Shown piece after piece: positions 11,674 to 24,316 of a stretch of 64,000 bases of DNA. Position numbers and translations under genes: made by a program. The stretch is from Lepisosteus oculatus (Eukaryota > Chordata > Actinopteri > Semionotiformes > Lepisosteidae): NCBI RefSeq assembly GCF_040954835.1, contig NC_090723.1, forward strand, positions 9,000,001-9,064,000, written 5' to 3'. How positions within the stretch are numbered: the first letter of the stretch is position 1; each line of letters begins with the position of its first letter. The notes under the pieces are model-generated. The model searched no databases, was not told where the DNA came from, and was given only the letters and a program-made list of their open reading frames with translations.

Positions 11674-14600
11674 GTAAGAAAATGTCTTTATTTCCGGTAA
11701 CTGAAACTGTACAGCTAGACCAGGTCAGGGGCCCAAGCTCCACCCATCTTCTCCATCCTTAGGCACTGCTTTGTGTTTGCTGGCTGTTTCACACACCTCA
11801 TCTTCCTGGTCCTTGTTACTTGGTCCGTGAGTGTCCTGTGTCTGCTGCAGTATTGATCATACCTTGATCAGCACTTCCAACTTGTCTGAACAATTTCTCT
11901 TGACCGTATTCAAGGGGAAAGTTGACTTTTATCGGAAGCTGCCTGACCCAAGCCCCCTCCCTCTCCGCTCTGCTGTGTCTCCCGTGCAGGAGTTCATCGC
12001 TGTGAGGGTCCAGGATCCAAAAATACAGAACGAGGGATCCTGGAACTCCTATGTGGACTTCAAAATATTCCTCCACGTAGGTACCGCCTCTACAGTTCCA
12101 GACGTGTCTGAATTCCGCTGTTTAAAGTGTCTCGGCTGGGACCTCCTGCGAGAACTTTAATTCCATGGAGAAGTGAGTCTGCAGACAAACGCCGCTGTAG
12201 TTTGGCCAGAGTCCTGTCACTGGATGCACTGGAAGGGGTCAGTATGTCTTGAGGCCAGCTCCAGGCTGAGTGTGGGGATCGCTGTCTCCTGACCGGGCCT
12301 TCATGAGGAAGGATTAGCTGTTAATAGGGGGAATGGTCCTAAGACCGTTTTCTCCTTTAATTCGCAGTATCCAGTGATCTGGACTTTGCTTTAAACCTCT
12401 TAACTTGGGTAGTAAAGTAGCCCAGTGGGAGAGGCTATTTTCAAAGGGATGGGAGCACTGCAGACTCACCCCTTGGGGCAGTATTGGTCTGTGTCACTGT
12501 GGAGGCAGATGGGTGAGGATAACCCCTCTTCAGAAGACCGGGGAAAGAATCAGAGTCCGGGCTACAGAGCAGAAGCGATGATCAGGCCTTCATTTCAGCT
12601 GCAGTTCAGGCGCCATCCAGCAGCATGCGAGGAACAAAAGGCTTTTGTCTCCTTTTTCTTTCTCTCCCTGTTTCCCTTGGCAGAGCTCTCTTTACAGCCA
12701 GATTAGAGAAGTTACAATCCTCACTCCCACACAGCCCCCGTTTCCAGCAGCTGGGTGACAGCCCTCTCTTGCCTTCCTGTGATCAAAACCTGAATTTGTA
12801 GCTGCCCGCAGTGTGCACATTATGTGAGAATCACAAGAATATATTGTTAACAAAAGAAGCATTTTAAACACAAGCTTTTTACAGATGCAAGGTCACTGGG
12901 GCTTAGATTATAGGCAGAAGTGTTATGATTGCAATATTTTTTAGATTAGCGCTGTGTTATATAAAAGATAAATTAAAAAAATCCTTCAACTGCGAATGCA
13001 AGCGTCTACTCCAGCTCAGCTCTGAGAGGCCCAGAGCCATCTGCGCCAGTTTCTCTGCCTTTTCCCTGTTCTGAAAGGGTCAGTGATACAAAGAGATTGT
13101 GAAAACCTACTGCTCTGTGCCCTGGGTGGGCACAATGACCTAGAGTCTAGCTGACCTAAACTGCAGCCCGTATCAAACAGCAGCAAGGAAGCCGGCCCTG
13201 TCTTGTTCTCACACTACACAGGGTGCTGACCAGTGTCAGCCCGCTCAGGAAGCAGTGATGGTTCCGCTTTAGGGCAGAAATCAAGCAAATTTCACCTCGT
13301 GAGCAACAGAGAGGCTGTGCTGCGACATCAGAATATATGTAGCTTGACAGACACTCTTCCCTTTAAAACGGGCACTTTTCCATGTGAAGTACCTTACGGT
13401 CCTAAGGAACTTTGGGACTTTCCACAAAACTCAGATTCCACATCTCGCTTCCTGCTGCCTCCAAACAGCAGCTCGTCCGCTCTCCCTAGATAATAATTGA
13501 TGGCTTCTTCAGCAAGAGGAACTTGCTCAGTGAGGAGACTCTTTTGCCTGGGCAGAGGCTGGCGGGCCGGTTCTGTCTGTAGAGAGGCACATTTGTGCTG
13601 GAGCACGCAACAGCGACTGGAGCGAGGGAGGATGTGCACAGCCTGGTTTGTGGTCGCTGGTGAGAGACGGTGCTTCGACTGCGAGACTCACTGGTGGGTC
13701 GTCTGTAAACCCCGTTCAGACACTGACATTTCACTTCCTAAAGAGTGCAACCTGCAGATCTCAGGCTCTCCTGTTTATTGTTTGGTTTCCTACTTGTACT
13801 GTATCATCTGGGTTAAAAAGCGTTAAATATTTTAAAGCTGTTGTGTGGCTCAGTTGAGCTGCTTTTAAACTCTTGTAAGGAGTTTAAAAGGGAAGGAGCC
13901 TTGTTTAGTTTCTGTGTTGCTCTATGATTATTATTTCTATAAAATTATTGGCGCAGCTGCCTCACAGCTCTTGGGTCCTAGGTTCGATTCTGAGAGCGTG
14001 CTTGTTCTCCCTGTGTTTGTGTGGGTTTTCTCTGGGGGCTCCAGTTTTCTCCCGTGGTCCAAAGACATTCTGTCCTGTTTAAATGGGGTCGCCCGGCTTT
14101 TCCTGAGGGACGGACAGCCAATCCAAGTTGCAGCCCGAGGAATTAAAGGCGTGCAAACCAAGCAGGCAGCTGCTAAGAGTGTTCCGACGCCCAGATGCAC
14201 CACACGCGTGTCTGCCGAGGACTAGAGAGCACTGATCTCCCATCTGTGCCTCCCCCCCTTGCCAAAACGGACCCGCCCCAGAGGCCACTGAAGAGATCTC
14301 AGCCCCTGGAGAGAGAGAGAGAGGGAGAGAGAGATTTCACTCGGCACTAAATCAGCGTCCCTTCACTGTGACTTAATCTCCGCAGACCAACAGCAAGGCC
14401 TTCACCGCCAAGACCTCCTGTGTGCGCCGGCGATACAGCGAGTTTGTGTGGCTGAAGAAGAAACTCCAGAAGAATGCCGGATTAGTGTGAGTATTCAGGG
14501 CTGTGTGCCAGACTGCGCCACTGTTGTAGTGGTTGCAACACTATTTAGTGCTATTATTTATAGCTGTTGGAGGAGTAGAGTAGAGGTTGTGTAGTGGTTG

Positions 14601-17600
14601 GAATTAGAATTACTTGTGTATCACTCGAGCAGAGGAGTCTCTCATGTACCTTTTTTGTCTCGCAGCACATCATGTGTGATGTCTAAGCCAAAACTCCCTA
14701 CCGTAGTGGGGGAAAAAAATGTTTAATAGTCCAGCTGAAATCAAAGCTGAAGAGAACTTGAGGTTGTAACTGGTTTCACTGGTGGCCGGTGACCCAGAGC
14801 TCTGACTGGACTCGGGACGGGCCGCGACCCAGGTCCGAGGGGGCTGATGGCACCTGCATGGCACTGCTCTCCCTAACCCCCTCCCGCCCACAGGCCGGTG
14901 CCCGAGCTGCCCGTGAAAACGCCCTTCTTCACCCTCGGCGACGAGGACTTCATCGAGAAGAGGAGGCAGGGCCTGCAGCACTTCCTGGACAGGTCAGTGT
15001 CGGTCAGCACCGGTCAGCAGAGCTCCCCCTGCTGGGACGCCCTGAGGGACGGACTGGGCCTAATCCCCACGCAGGGGTTGAGCTTGTCCTGTAATAATAA
15101 TCCACGAAAAACAGTCCGTCAGGTCACCAGGGGGAGAGCATTATTAACTGGGCGAGGCCAATCACAGGAGAGACTGCGACTGTGATTCTTTTACAGCACA
15201 CTGTGTTAAAGGACGGTCTTCAGGAGAGCTTGAGCCCATAACCCCTTCCCGTGTAAAGAAGTCCTGTCTGCACTGGAATACCTAGCTGATTTAACCAGAT
15301 TTGATGGAACCCTTAGGTGAAGTTATAATTATTTACCCCCACATAAACTTAACGCAACACCTGGACTGGCTTTGCCAAGCGTGGCCCTGAGCCCGGAAAT
15401 TGTACCTTTTCGTCTAATCAGATTGAGCCTTTTCGAACGCAAACGTCCGTGAATCAGAGCTGTGCTCTGGCTCAGCGGGTCTGCTGGAGCGGAGTTCTGG
15501 GCAGCTTCGTTAGCAGGCAGGCGCAGGGGGGCAGCCCAGCCGGTGCTGATGGAGATGGATGGAGAGAGACAACAGCCGCCGCCGCCCCCATCGCGCTTGT
15601 GTTCGGCAGACATGCAGCTTGTAAATTAATGTAGTAAATCTCTCCTCGCGGCCCGTGAAATATGGCCATGTTCAGCCCTGTTTAGTTTTTTTTTCCCCAC
15701 TCCATAATAAAACCTATTTTGGATTTTTTTTCCTGGTTCTTTGGATGGGGTGCCGTGTAAATAGCTGACCCTGCGCTCTGACCCCCAGCTTCTCTCCCTG
15801 TCTGTGTGTCTCACGGAGAGCAAGCTGGGGTCTGTGAAAAGATCAATTCTTAATACAAGAAATTGTATGTGGCCAATAAAGTGATCTTATCTTATCTACT
15901 GACAAGGGTTTGAGGAAGGTAGAGCAGGCAGAGAGTTAAACTGGACTATTTGGAATGACTTGTGAAGGATAATTAAGGAGAACTGTAAGAAGCCAGACAG
16001 CAAGAACAACTGCTCTTCTGCATCAAAACATTAGTTAAAGAACCAAGGGCAGAAGAGCTGGAAAATGACTGATTATGTGCGTTTTCCTCTTATCTAACCT
16101 GCGAAATATAACATTACATGTATATAAGCTGCTGTACGTCTTGCAGTATCTGTCTCCTGCAGTGGCTCCTACGTGTTGCAAAGTGTTTCGGTTTGAAGAC
16201 CGTTCCACTGGGTCCTCATCTCTCCGTTTGAAGGCTGTCCTCGAAGCAGCTGCAGTAAATAAATCCAGATCTGTTCTGTGTTCCTGTTGTCCCGAGCGAC
16301 ATCCTCTTAGCCCTACGGCTGGGTCTTGTCGCTGCAAAGCGCTCAGCGTGTTTTCAGGGGGCCGTGGGTGTGTCTGCCCGCTCCAGGGTCCTGCACATGA
16401 CGGTGTTCCTGTCGGACAGCCAGCTGCACCTGTTCCTGCAGACACAGCTGGCCCCAGCGGACATTGAGGCCTGCGTGCAGGGCCACGCCCACTACACGGT
16501 GACAGACGCCATCCTCGGCTACGCCTCCTCCAATCAGGGCTGGGCTCAGGAGGAGGAGGGCAGGACCCAGGAGCCCGGCCTTCTTCCTGTGCCATACGAA
16601 TGGGCAGGAAGGTGAGACATGTTGCTTTCACATTAACATGCAGTTTTACTGCTGTCTTCCTGTAGCCAGCTAGTACGTCTCTACATCAGTCTGTATGTCT
16701 GTCAGCTTGTGAATCCGTCCCTCTGTGAACCTTTGAGTTCATCCATCCAGCCATTTTCACTTCCGCTTCTCCTGGTGAGGGTCGCGGTGAAGCCGGAGCC
16801 TACCAGGCAAGCAACGAGTGCAAGGCAGGGTGCACCAGGCAAGTGCAAGCCAATCAGACACGGGGACAATTTGGAGGCCACAGTAAGGGCCTAGGGGGGA
16901 AATTTGGCCCGGACACCGGGATAACTCCCTACTCTTCTCCAGAAATGCCCGGAAATCTTTAATGACTCATCTGAAAGATGGCGCCCACTACAGTATAGTG
17001 TCCCTGCCACTATACTGGGGCATTAGGACCCACACAGACCACAGGGTGAGCACCCCCTGCTGGTCCCACTAACAGCTCTTCCAGCAGCAACCATAGCTTC
17101 CCAGGAGTCTCCCATCAAGGTACTGACCAGGCTCACACCTGCTGAGCTCCAGTGGGCTGCCAGTTGAGAGCTGCAGGGTGATGTGGCTGCTGGCTCCCCT
17201 TTGGGTTCAATAACAGATAAAGTACTCAGCGCCCTGTGTCTGAAAAGGCTTATTCAACTTATTCATAATATTGAATATTCAATATTCAATTTTATTAAAT
17301 GCAACAATTTCGTATTTAAAGTGCTCTTCAGGCTGCTGAACATTCATTAATTCTAGCCAGTTCTTTTAATTCTTTTAAAAAGACTTTTTTTATTCTGAAT
17401 TTAAGGCTAAATTCCCATGCACCAAGATAATGCCTTTGTAACTGTTCCTTAATCCCATGTTAATGTAACCCTGGTAAATGCGGGTGATTATTGTGCGATC
17501 ATCTGTTTTTCTTATACGCAACAATGGACATACACATTCATTAAGTAAGACTGTGGCTGCATACAGAAATCAGGAATTAATGAAGATGTACACCACATTT

Positions 17601-20600
17601 TAAAATTAAGAGTCCTGAGTTGCCTATCATTGAGGTCTGTGTGTGCCTAAAGTGAGGGAAAGAACATTATTTTCACGTATTGTCCTCTTAATTTGTTTAA
17701 TTTGTCAGGAACAGGGTGCAATTAACAGTCAGCAGAGCAAATGTGAAAAAGATGACAGATTCTCTCAGCTTCTCCAGTGAGAGAAAGGGCATTAGTCGTT
17801 ATTAAACTCTAGTTGAAGGCACACAGTATTGAAGAGACGGTGTTGCAGTCTAAGCAAAGTCAATCTCAAGACCCTGAAGTAACTGTTACTCAGCTGGGGA
17901 TCAGGGGTCACACTGCGTGTCTAAAACTGGTGTTTTGTCACACCAAAAGAGAACGCTCACCAGAAAGGTACAGGTTCCTGCGTGTTACAGTATTTGTTAA
18001 GATGCTAGATTGATAATATAACCTTTATTTTATATACTGTAGCACCTTCATGGTGCGTCATCTCAAGGTGCAAGCTTTTTTAGCATTAAATCAACTTCTC
18101 GCAAATCTCTCCCTTAAAATATTCAGCTACCATAAGGAGGGAACAGAGGTGTTTCCCGAACCGGAAATAACGAATAACATGCTAATAACCCGGTGTGCAT
18201 TAAAGAACGTCGGCTTCAGTGATGTTGAAATGAAAAGACCGGATTTTTCCTCTTTCTTTCGGAAGCCCAACCCCGCTCGTCCCTGCCGCCCAATGCGAGA
18301 GCAGCTCTGAGGGGGGCACCCCTGCGGACGACGCCCCCGGCCGAGCGGAGGGCGGGGTCTGACCGCGCGGCCCCGAGAGCACCACTGGGGAAGAAAATCG
18401 GGACGCAGACTGGGTCGACTCGATCGGCAGCTCTGAAGGGGGATTTCACTACCCTTGCGGGGGACAGATGAGAGCCGGGACCGGACCGGACTGGACCGGA
18501 CCAGTCCGTCTCTGCAGCGCCGCACGGATCCAGAACTCCCCCCTCCTAGTGGCCTGCCCCTCTGAACCGAGAAGGGGCTGACAGTGAGAACTGAAAAACA
18601 AACCATTTCCAGGGGACAGTCTGGGCTTTAGGTGTCTAGGGTTTGGATTAATGGGAGTTTTAAGGGAATCAAAGCTGTATGCTGCCCAACAAGTAGGAAG
18701 AACAACTCAAGGGACCTATTTCCAGGGCCCTGCGTCTCTGGAGACTTACAAAACCGCCTAGACCTTCTACAGTTAAGCTTTAGAAAAACACTTGGTTTTT
18801 TGTTTTTTGAAGGCAGGAATGATACAAATTATTCCCTCCCCCCACCACCACCTGATTCATTTTGCTGTGATTTGGGAAACCTTGTGTGAAACATCTTAGG
18901 CACTGATACCTTAGTAGGTGGCAGGTAACAGTTGACTTTCAACTCTGTCATGGGGTCGGCTGTTTTGTTTTGGATATTCAGATATGCAGAGCAAATGTTG
19001 AGTTACAAGGAGCCGAAGACTCCTGTGAAGTTTTTCAGACCCAAAGGCAGGTGGATCCAGTTCAGGGTACAGCCAGCTTCACGATAGGATGTGCTGTGTT
19101 TTCCACACATTAATGAAGGGATGAGGGAATTGGGATCAGACCCACACAGTTCCCAGTTTGGCCTCTTGTTCTCTGTGCATGACAGTGCGCCGCAGTGGTC
19201 ATGCTGTCGGATGAGATGTGAAACTGATCTGTTGTCAGTGACTGTGCATCAGCAGTTTGTGATTCACAGGTCCGGCCCCTAGCTTGTGGAAGTCATTGGG
19301 GATGAGTAACCAATGGTTTTCCACACATCATACTGCATACATACAGCAGCAGGTTCTCTCCAGGCTGGCAGAAACAGTCCCAGTTTATCTGAAATATTAT
19401 TTTTACGTTTTCCTAAATTTGGGGTTTTTCATTGGTAAGGTAGAGACCAGCTTTAGACCTTCTGGTAGATTTCACAGGGAATAGAAAAAAATCTGATAAT
19501 TCCTCTGCTAATAGAACAGGGGAAGAACTTTAAACATTAAATAAAAGTTTGCACATTCGAGACAGACATTTTCTTCTCCTCAGTAGCAGCTCAATTCAAC
19601 TTCCCTTTACCAACAACAAATGAAGCAGAATTTGTTCCTGTTTCTGGAGTCTTTCATTCTCAGTCCAGTTGGAGTGAGGACCGCTGGGACAGAGCAGTGT
19701 CCATTAGTCCAACATCTGAGGGCTTTAAGCACCAGCCATGACACTAAACCACAGCCTGCTGTTTGAGCTCTCTCGTTTGTCACAAACAGTTGAATTGTAT
19801 TATGTCTACATTGGCATTTTTAAAGCTTGCTTGGAGATAAATGTAGTTTGCCTGCACTGATATACTCCATGTTATACACAGGAAAGGCAGCTTAACTGTA
19901 GCTGGATGATGGTAGTTTTGTAAAACGTGATTGAACTGTTTCAGAGGAATGGCACGACACAGACTTCAAGTCTCTGTTCAACTTCAGACCACGTGGCAGC
20001 ACACAGGAGTGTGGCTTCAGAGCTGTTTCTCTTGCAGCCCTTTCGGAAAAGGGACTTACTGTACACTTACTTGGGGGGAAGAGCTTTGAGATCACCGCTG
20101 TCCGGCATCGTGAGCGCTGTTGTCACAGGTGAGGTGGCCTTTGGAAAAATGTTTCCAAGTGGTGGCGCCAGTTTCCCAGATGATGGCCGCGATTTCTGAC
20201 CGGGGCTGAATTTCAGGTGCTCCACAGACTACACGCAAGTTGCGGAGCTTGGTTTCCGGAGTCTTTCAGGGCGATTCTAATGCGACCCTGCTGGTGGCGA
20301 AGGTTAACGTGCGCAGCCTGTTGAGCGCTTGACTTCTTTATCATGTCACAGCTAAAGAGAGAGGTTTTCAGGCACAAGATGAACAGCTCGTTAGTGCATT
20401 CTGGCCTGGGGTGGGGGGGGGGACGTGCACGTCGGCAGGGGGGTCGTTTTTCTTCCGTGGGCAGGGACGGGCGAGAGGAAGGAACAGCACGTCAGGCTTC
20501 ATTAGCGGCCCAGGGCCTATTTCGGTTCTCTCATTTTTCACGACGGTGGGAGCTGGTCTAACGGCGCAGCGCAAACAGAGGTGACTTTGCAAAGGGAAAG

Positions 20601-23600
20601 GGGAGTGTTGCCGCGCGAGGAAGGAAAACGCTCTCTTTGTGCACTTTGCTGTACCGTGGCGTGAGCCTGTATATCCAGCATGTGCCGCTGTGTGCAAAAG
20701 TTTGGGCACCCCTGGTCACAAAGTGAAAAGAAGTTAACGCAACCTCTGCAGGGTCCAAACTTAAACATGACATATTTCTGCACCTTTGAATGCACAATTA
20801 CCCTTTATCTGGGGAATTTAACAGATTGAATACAGCTGTACAGTACACCTAGCTTTGACAGTACAGGGTGCTATCTCCTGTACCTCACACAAGTTTATTT
20901 ACTTACCCCAAGAAGCAGTTTGGCAGTGTGCTCTTGGCAGGGGATCCTTGTTCTAGCGTTAAGAAAACGCCCTTCTTGTGAAGGAGCTCTGGAGCAGCAG
21001 GGTCTGACTCCAGTCCTGGGAGCTGCAGACCAGGTAGGTTCACAGGTAGCTTTGAAACATCAGTGTGCAGGGTTCCAGACAGGCTGCTGACTCCTCCTAA
21101 TTAAGCGGCTACTCGTCAGGATGTCTGCCTGAGCGAAAAGCACAAGACCGGGGCTGGACTCTCCCACCAAAGTGAATAGAGGCAGAGGGTGACCAGGACT
21201 GAGGTTTGTGACAGTGTGAGCCCTAGAACTGGGGCTGGGATTAGTACTTCCTCTGAGATGCACCTCCTGCCTGTCAGCAAGTATGAGTTTTCAAATTCTA
21301 AAGCAACCTTTCATTACAGCTTACAGCTGGGTGCTTTGTCAGATAAAGGTGCCATGGTGATTCTAGCAACTTGTGTATGTACATGTGCAAAGAGTTGTGT
21401 ATTGCCTTTACAGTGGATTCATTTTTAGGACAGAAAATTGTATTTTAGATGTAGGCATGCACAGATGTTTGTTTTAACTGAATTCTCCTGACTGCGCAGT
21501 GTGTGTGAATCTCCCATGGGCACAGCTACTGATGGGAGCGCGGGGTGACTCTTGGCACTGCCTGTGCCCCCTTGTTCCCCACTGAGCGCACAGAGGGGGA
21601 GCGGCAAGTCCAGGGGAGTATCGGCTGCCGCTGTGAAAACAGAAGTGCAGGAAATGATGATTTTCACAGGCGCCACCCTAGTTAAGTCCTCAGGCCATGA
21701 GTGAGAAACACTAAAAAGTGTTAGAAAAAAGAGCACCCCATTCTGAACACCCATCTGAGGACTCATTCAGTGGCAATCTCGGTATCCAGTTTACCGAACA
21801 CCTTTTTTTGCACTGAAGTGTTTCTTGACCTCACTGATGCTCAGTAGCTGTCTTATGTAGCTTTGCAGAGCTGTTGTTCAGAACTGTACAGACCCACTGC
21901 TTGTAACTCAACAGTGCCAGATTGGTGGTGTCTAAAGAATCAAATAATGAAATAACTTTTCTTCAGCTGACTTCGAGAGCATCGAGGCCCGAGTTGAAGC
22001 CCTGCTTGTCTCCTTGGGCATTGTTGAATATTAATTTGAATTTTGTGAGAAGCGGCCCTCGTGAATTTTACAGCTCTGCCGCAGGGAGTCTGAAGCTGTG
22101 CTCCTGGAGAAGCAGGCGCGAGCTGCAGGTTGTGCTGATGTTTGAGAATGCGTGCAGAGAGCAATGTGGGACAGGCGCCTGACTGGGATTACTGAGTGAC
22201 ACTGAGTAATGAGCAGAGAAACAGGAACTGGAACTGCACACACGCAAGTCCCATCCCTGAAAAGCAATGTAAACGATTAAATTATAAAACAGACACTTTC
22301 GGTTATTGTGAAATGTGAATAAAGTGACTATTTGCATTGACAGTTTCCTTGTGCAAGTTGTTTTTTTTCCGGACAAACTCTTCACGATATGAAACGGAAG
22401 GATCTTCATGTGTGTCAGACTCCACTCTTGGGTTTTCGTAAATTTCACATCTGAGCAGGTTTCTGTGGTTGTTCATGAGATGATTAATTATGTGCCTTGT
22501 AATTAAAAGTGATAAAGTAACCCAGAATTCTGTGGCTTCTTGGCATCTCAACTCAAAATAACTCCCCAAGCCTGCCTCTCTCCACGGGCACCCTGCCCAG
22601 TGTTCAGGGGAGGCTCTGCCCAGTTTGCCTACTGGGCAACTGGATCTGTCAAGGGTTTCTGTAAAGTTTTTTGTAGTTTGTAGCTACTGTGAAATTAAAG
22701 CGGCACAACTTAAAATAAGAATAGTGAAATGATCATGTTTTTCGTTTTTATAAATGGATTTTAGCAGCGGAATTCCAGCACATCTCTCCAAGATGGGGAA
22801 TATGTGGATGGTATTGGGATGGGTGTATTGTTTAACTCGAGTTATTTTCCCTGCTGGCATTGGCTGAGATTCCCTTTGTTGTGATGTGCAGTCCATGCTT
22901 TCTGAGTTCCCAGCTCGCTTGTCCCAGTATGGAAACAACAACAACAGTCCCAATCACTTTTCTCAACACTCCACCCAAAGTGCTTTACAGGTCATGGGGA
23001 TCCCCTCTGCCACCAACAGTGTGTTGCCCCACCTGGATGATGCAACAGCAGCCATAATGTGCCAGTATGCTCTCCACGTCAGCTAACATCTGATGACACC
23101 TCTGCTCTTTTCTGAGTACCTCTACTAAGAAGGGTCCTGGGGATGAGATGATGAATTGGACAAGAGATTAACGATTAAAGGCGAGCAGACGTCACAGCCT
23201 GCCGTAAATTCTAAGCATTTAAAATCCAAAATGGCATTAATGGGAAGGAGTAAGGGCCTACAATGACCTAGATCAGTGTGATCTAACTCTGGCCCTGAAG
23301 GGCAGCATATCAGCAGAGTTTCTGGGTCTCTGTAAAGTCTGGAGTCCCCTTCCTCGTGCTGTTTGGAGGCCTGATGAAGCAGCAGGAGTCAGAGGTAAAC
23401 AGGTGATTGTGAAGAAACCACAGCCGAGAAACCGCAGCTGAGAAAAGCTTCTGTATGGGAGTGAGGAGGTGGGGGGGGGGGGAGGAGAAGGAAGAGAAAG
23501 ACAGGATCTCCTGAGGCAAATCATGGAAAAATACTTTCTAGCGGAAATTCTCAGAGAGCAATCAGTGGGAGATAATAAAATCTATCTTCTGTCTCTCCCA

Positions 23601-24316
23601 CCTGATTGAGCTAATTACCCCATTACTCACTCAGACCGCTGGGGCTGCTTCTCCGGACTCCTAATTAGCTCCCCGATCTGGGCTGATGGAGGCTGCGAGT
23701 GAGGACGAGTGGTGAAGCGAGAGAGAGAGAGAGCGGGGTGGTGGGGGGGGCAAAGGGCTGGAAGAGAAGGCAAGGTGGAGGTAGAGCTGCCATTTTTACG
23801 TGCCATTCAGCTCCAAGACCCCGTAGGAAAACAACGCTGTGGTTAATATTTTATATGTGAACCTTTTCCCTGTTAGTTTACCAGGGTCTAGAACAACACC
23901 CTGTGGGGACGCCAGTCACAAAGCTCCTAGACCCTCTGTCCACGTGCTGCAGCAAAATGGTTTCTGGCGAGTCTGTGGTTTCATAGACCCGTTCCATTGG
24001 TGGCCTCTGTTTTCCAGATCTGAGCATTGTGCCAAAAGTCACTCCACACTGGAATCAGGCTGGCAGCGAGGGCTTGGAATCGGAGACCCCCGCTGGCCTC
24101 AGTCCCATGAGTTCAGGAAGCCTTTCTATGGCTGTTCATTTTGGCAACAGCATTCAGAGACCATCTCCTTCTACACAAGGCCCAACCTTAGCCGCTCTGA
24201 AATGTGTTCCAAGACCTGTCATTCTGCAGGGGCTCAGGGGCTCTGTGGGCCCGGTAACAATTTGCCATGTTAAAACTCAATCAGGGTACCTGGGGTTAAA
24301 GGTTACAGCACCTTAA
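11650..24316 (+). CDS. snx11: Sorting nexin 11, PX-domain protein
   Basis: SNX11 is a PX-domain sorting nexin that binds phosphatidylinositol 3-phosphate on endosomes. Coding exons are 11650-11673, 11990-12076, 14386-14486, 14894-14992, 16387-16611 and a last exon starting at 24018 (or 24025). Every junction up to 16611 is in frame with GT/AG ends. The PX core is clear: [46 protein letters not shown] with the phosphoinositide-binding RRYSEF, then [12 protein letters not shown] and [11 protein letters not shown]. It continues through the extended PX helix ([22 protein letters not shown]). The length is about 263 or 275 residues depending on the tail frame, against about 270 in human. SNX11-specific EGSWNSYVD separates it from SNX10. 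The start MIRNQEED is chosen because it is phase 0, has a good donor and resembles the human NQEQEE start. Confidence 0.93.
11990..12076 (+). CDS. snx11: SNX11 exon 3: start of PX domain
   Basis: This exon has 29 codons, phase 0 at both ends, reading [19 protein letters not shown] then [10 protein letters not shown]. The acceptor is a pyrimidine tract ending GTGCAG and the donor is GTAGGT. It forms the first PX beta-strands. Confidence 0.95.
13950..14080 (+). mobile_element. tRNA-derived SINE family 1, fragment
   Basis: The sequence has a pol III box-B-like GGTTCGATTCT after CTGCCTCACAGCTC, then GTGTGGGTTTTCTC and a CCAAAGACATTC segment. This is a dispersed SINE plan shared with 33010, 35192, 55035 and 63667. 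Confidence 0.65.
14308..14334. repeat. GA microsatellite
   Basis: This is a GA run with one GGG interruption, about 50 bases upstream of the SNX11 exon 4 acceptor. Confidence 0.85.
14386..14486 (+). CDS. snx11: SNX11 exon 4: PX phosphoinositide-binding segment
   Basis: The exon reads [20 protein letters not shown] followed by [20 protein letters not shown] is the conserved PX Arg-Tyr motif that contacts the 3-phosphate. The donor GTGAGT at 14487 splits the last Val codon. Confidence 0.96.
14894..14992 (+). CDS. snx11: SNX11 exon 5: PX proline loop and helix
   Basis: The exon completes Val and reads [18 protein letters not shown] then [14 protein letters not shown]. The proline-rich membrane-insertion loop is followed by the basic RRQGL helix typical of PX domains. 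It ends AG|GTCAGT, splitting an Arg codon. Confidence 0.96.
14993..16386 (+). other. SNX11 intron 5
   Basis: No gene is seen. It contains a truncated SINE copy at about 15725-15897 related to the full copy at 62757-63040. Confidence 0.6.
15725..15897 (+). mobile_element. tRNA-derived SINE family 2, 5'-truncated copy
   Basis: This copy contains CCCTGCGCTCTGACCCC, GTGTGTCTCACGGAGAGCAA, AATACAAGAAATTGTATGTG and GCCAATAAAGTGATCTTATC, matching the 3' half of the element at 62757-63040. The tRNA-like head is missing. Confidence 0.75.
16387..16611 (+). CDS. snx11: SNX11 exon 6: end of extended PX domain
   Basis: The exon reads [52 protein letters not shown], then a Glu-rich linker and [11 protein letters not shown]. 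It matches the C-terminal helices of the extended PX domain of SNX10/SNX11. The donor GTGAGA at 16612 leaves two bases (AG) of a split codon. Confidence 0.95.
16745..16880 (+). repeat. Dispersed fish repeat fragment
   Basis: The sequence has TCCTGGTGAGGGTCGCGGTG, GCCGGAGCCTACC and GCAAGGCAGGGTGCACC, a pattern I recognise from a widespread fish interspersed repeat. It abuts the 5S-derived SINE, suggesting nested or adjacent insertion. Confidence 0.5.
16900..17195 (-). mobile_element. 5S rRNA-derived SINE (SINE3 class), copy A
   Basis: On the minus strand, positions 17150-17103 read like the internal promoter half of 5S rRNA (AGCTCAGCAGG, GCCTGGTCAGTACC, GATGGGAGAC). Next comes a body shared with the copy at 31050-31285, including the near-palindromic segment CAGTATAG...CTATACTG. 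The 5S-like head is at the high-coordinate end. Confidence 0.75.
18240..18560. promoter_or_regulatory. CpG-rich patch in the SNX11 last intron
   Basis: This GC- and CpG-rich stretch includes a short imperfect GGACC repeat near 18478-18505. No exon is recognised. It may be an intragenic regulatory element. Confidence 0.35.
20690..20830 (+). repeat. Probable dispersed repeat of unknown class
   Basis: It begins TGTGCAAAAGTTTGGGCACC, a phrase I recall from interspersed repeats in fish. The class cannot be told from this fragment. Confidence 0.35.
22950..23085 (-). mobile_element. SINE-type repeat 3' part, second copy
   Basis: This copy shares CCCACCTGGATGATGC, TTTACAGGT and GGGGATCCCCTC segments with 5700-5850 and is more diverged. 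It lies in the SNX11 last intron. Confidence 0.6.
24018..24316 (+). CDS. snx11: SNX11 last coding exon, two possible frames
   Basis: A pyrimidine tract ends CCAG at 24017 and a second AG ends at 24024. Use of the first AG keeps an open frame starting RSEHCAK and stopping at 24273. Use of the second AG gives [12 protein letters not shown] and a Ser/Pro-rich tail stopping at 24316. The second frame contains [15 protein letters not shown], which loosely resembles the human tail LESPTLPPLSSP, so I lean to it. A missed intermediate exon could also explain it. Confidence 0.6.

Larger units (their letters stand above)
12077..14385 (+). other. SNX11 intron 3
   Basis: No gene is seen. It contains a tRNA-type SINE fragment near 13950-14080 and a GA microsatellite at 14308-14334, just before the acceptor of exon 4. 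Confidence 0.6.
16612..24017 (+). other. SNX11 last intron
   Basis: This 7.4-kb intron has no recognised gene. It contains a fish repeat fragment (16745-16880), a 5S-derived SINE (about 16900-17195), a CpG-rich patch (about 18240-18560), a repeat near 20690-20830 and a SINE tail fragment (22950-23085). An unrecognised small coding exon is possible. Confidence 0.5.
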
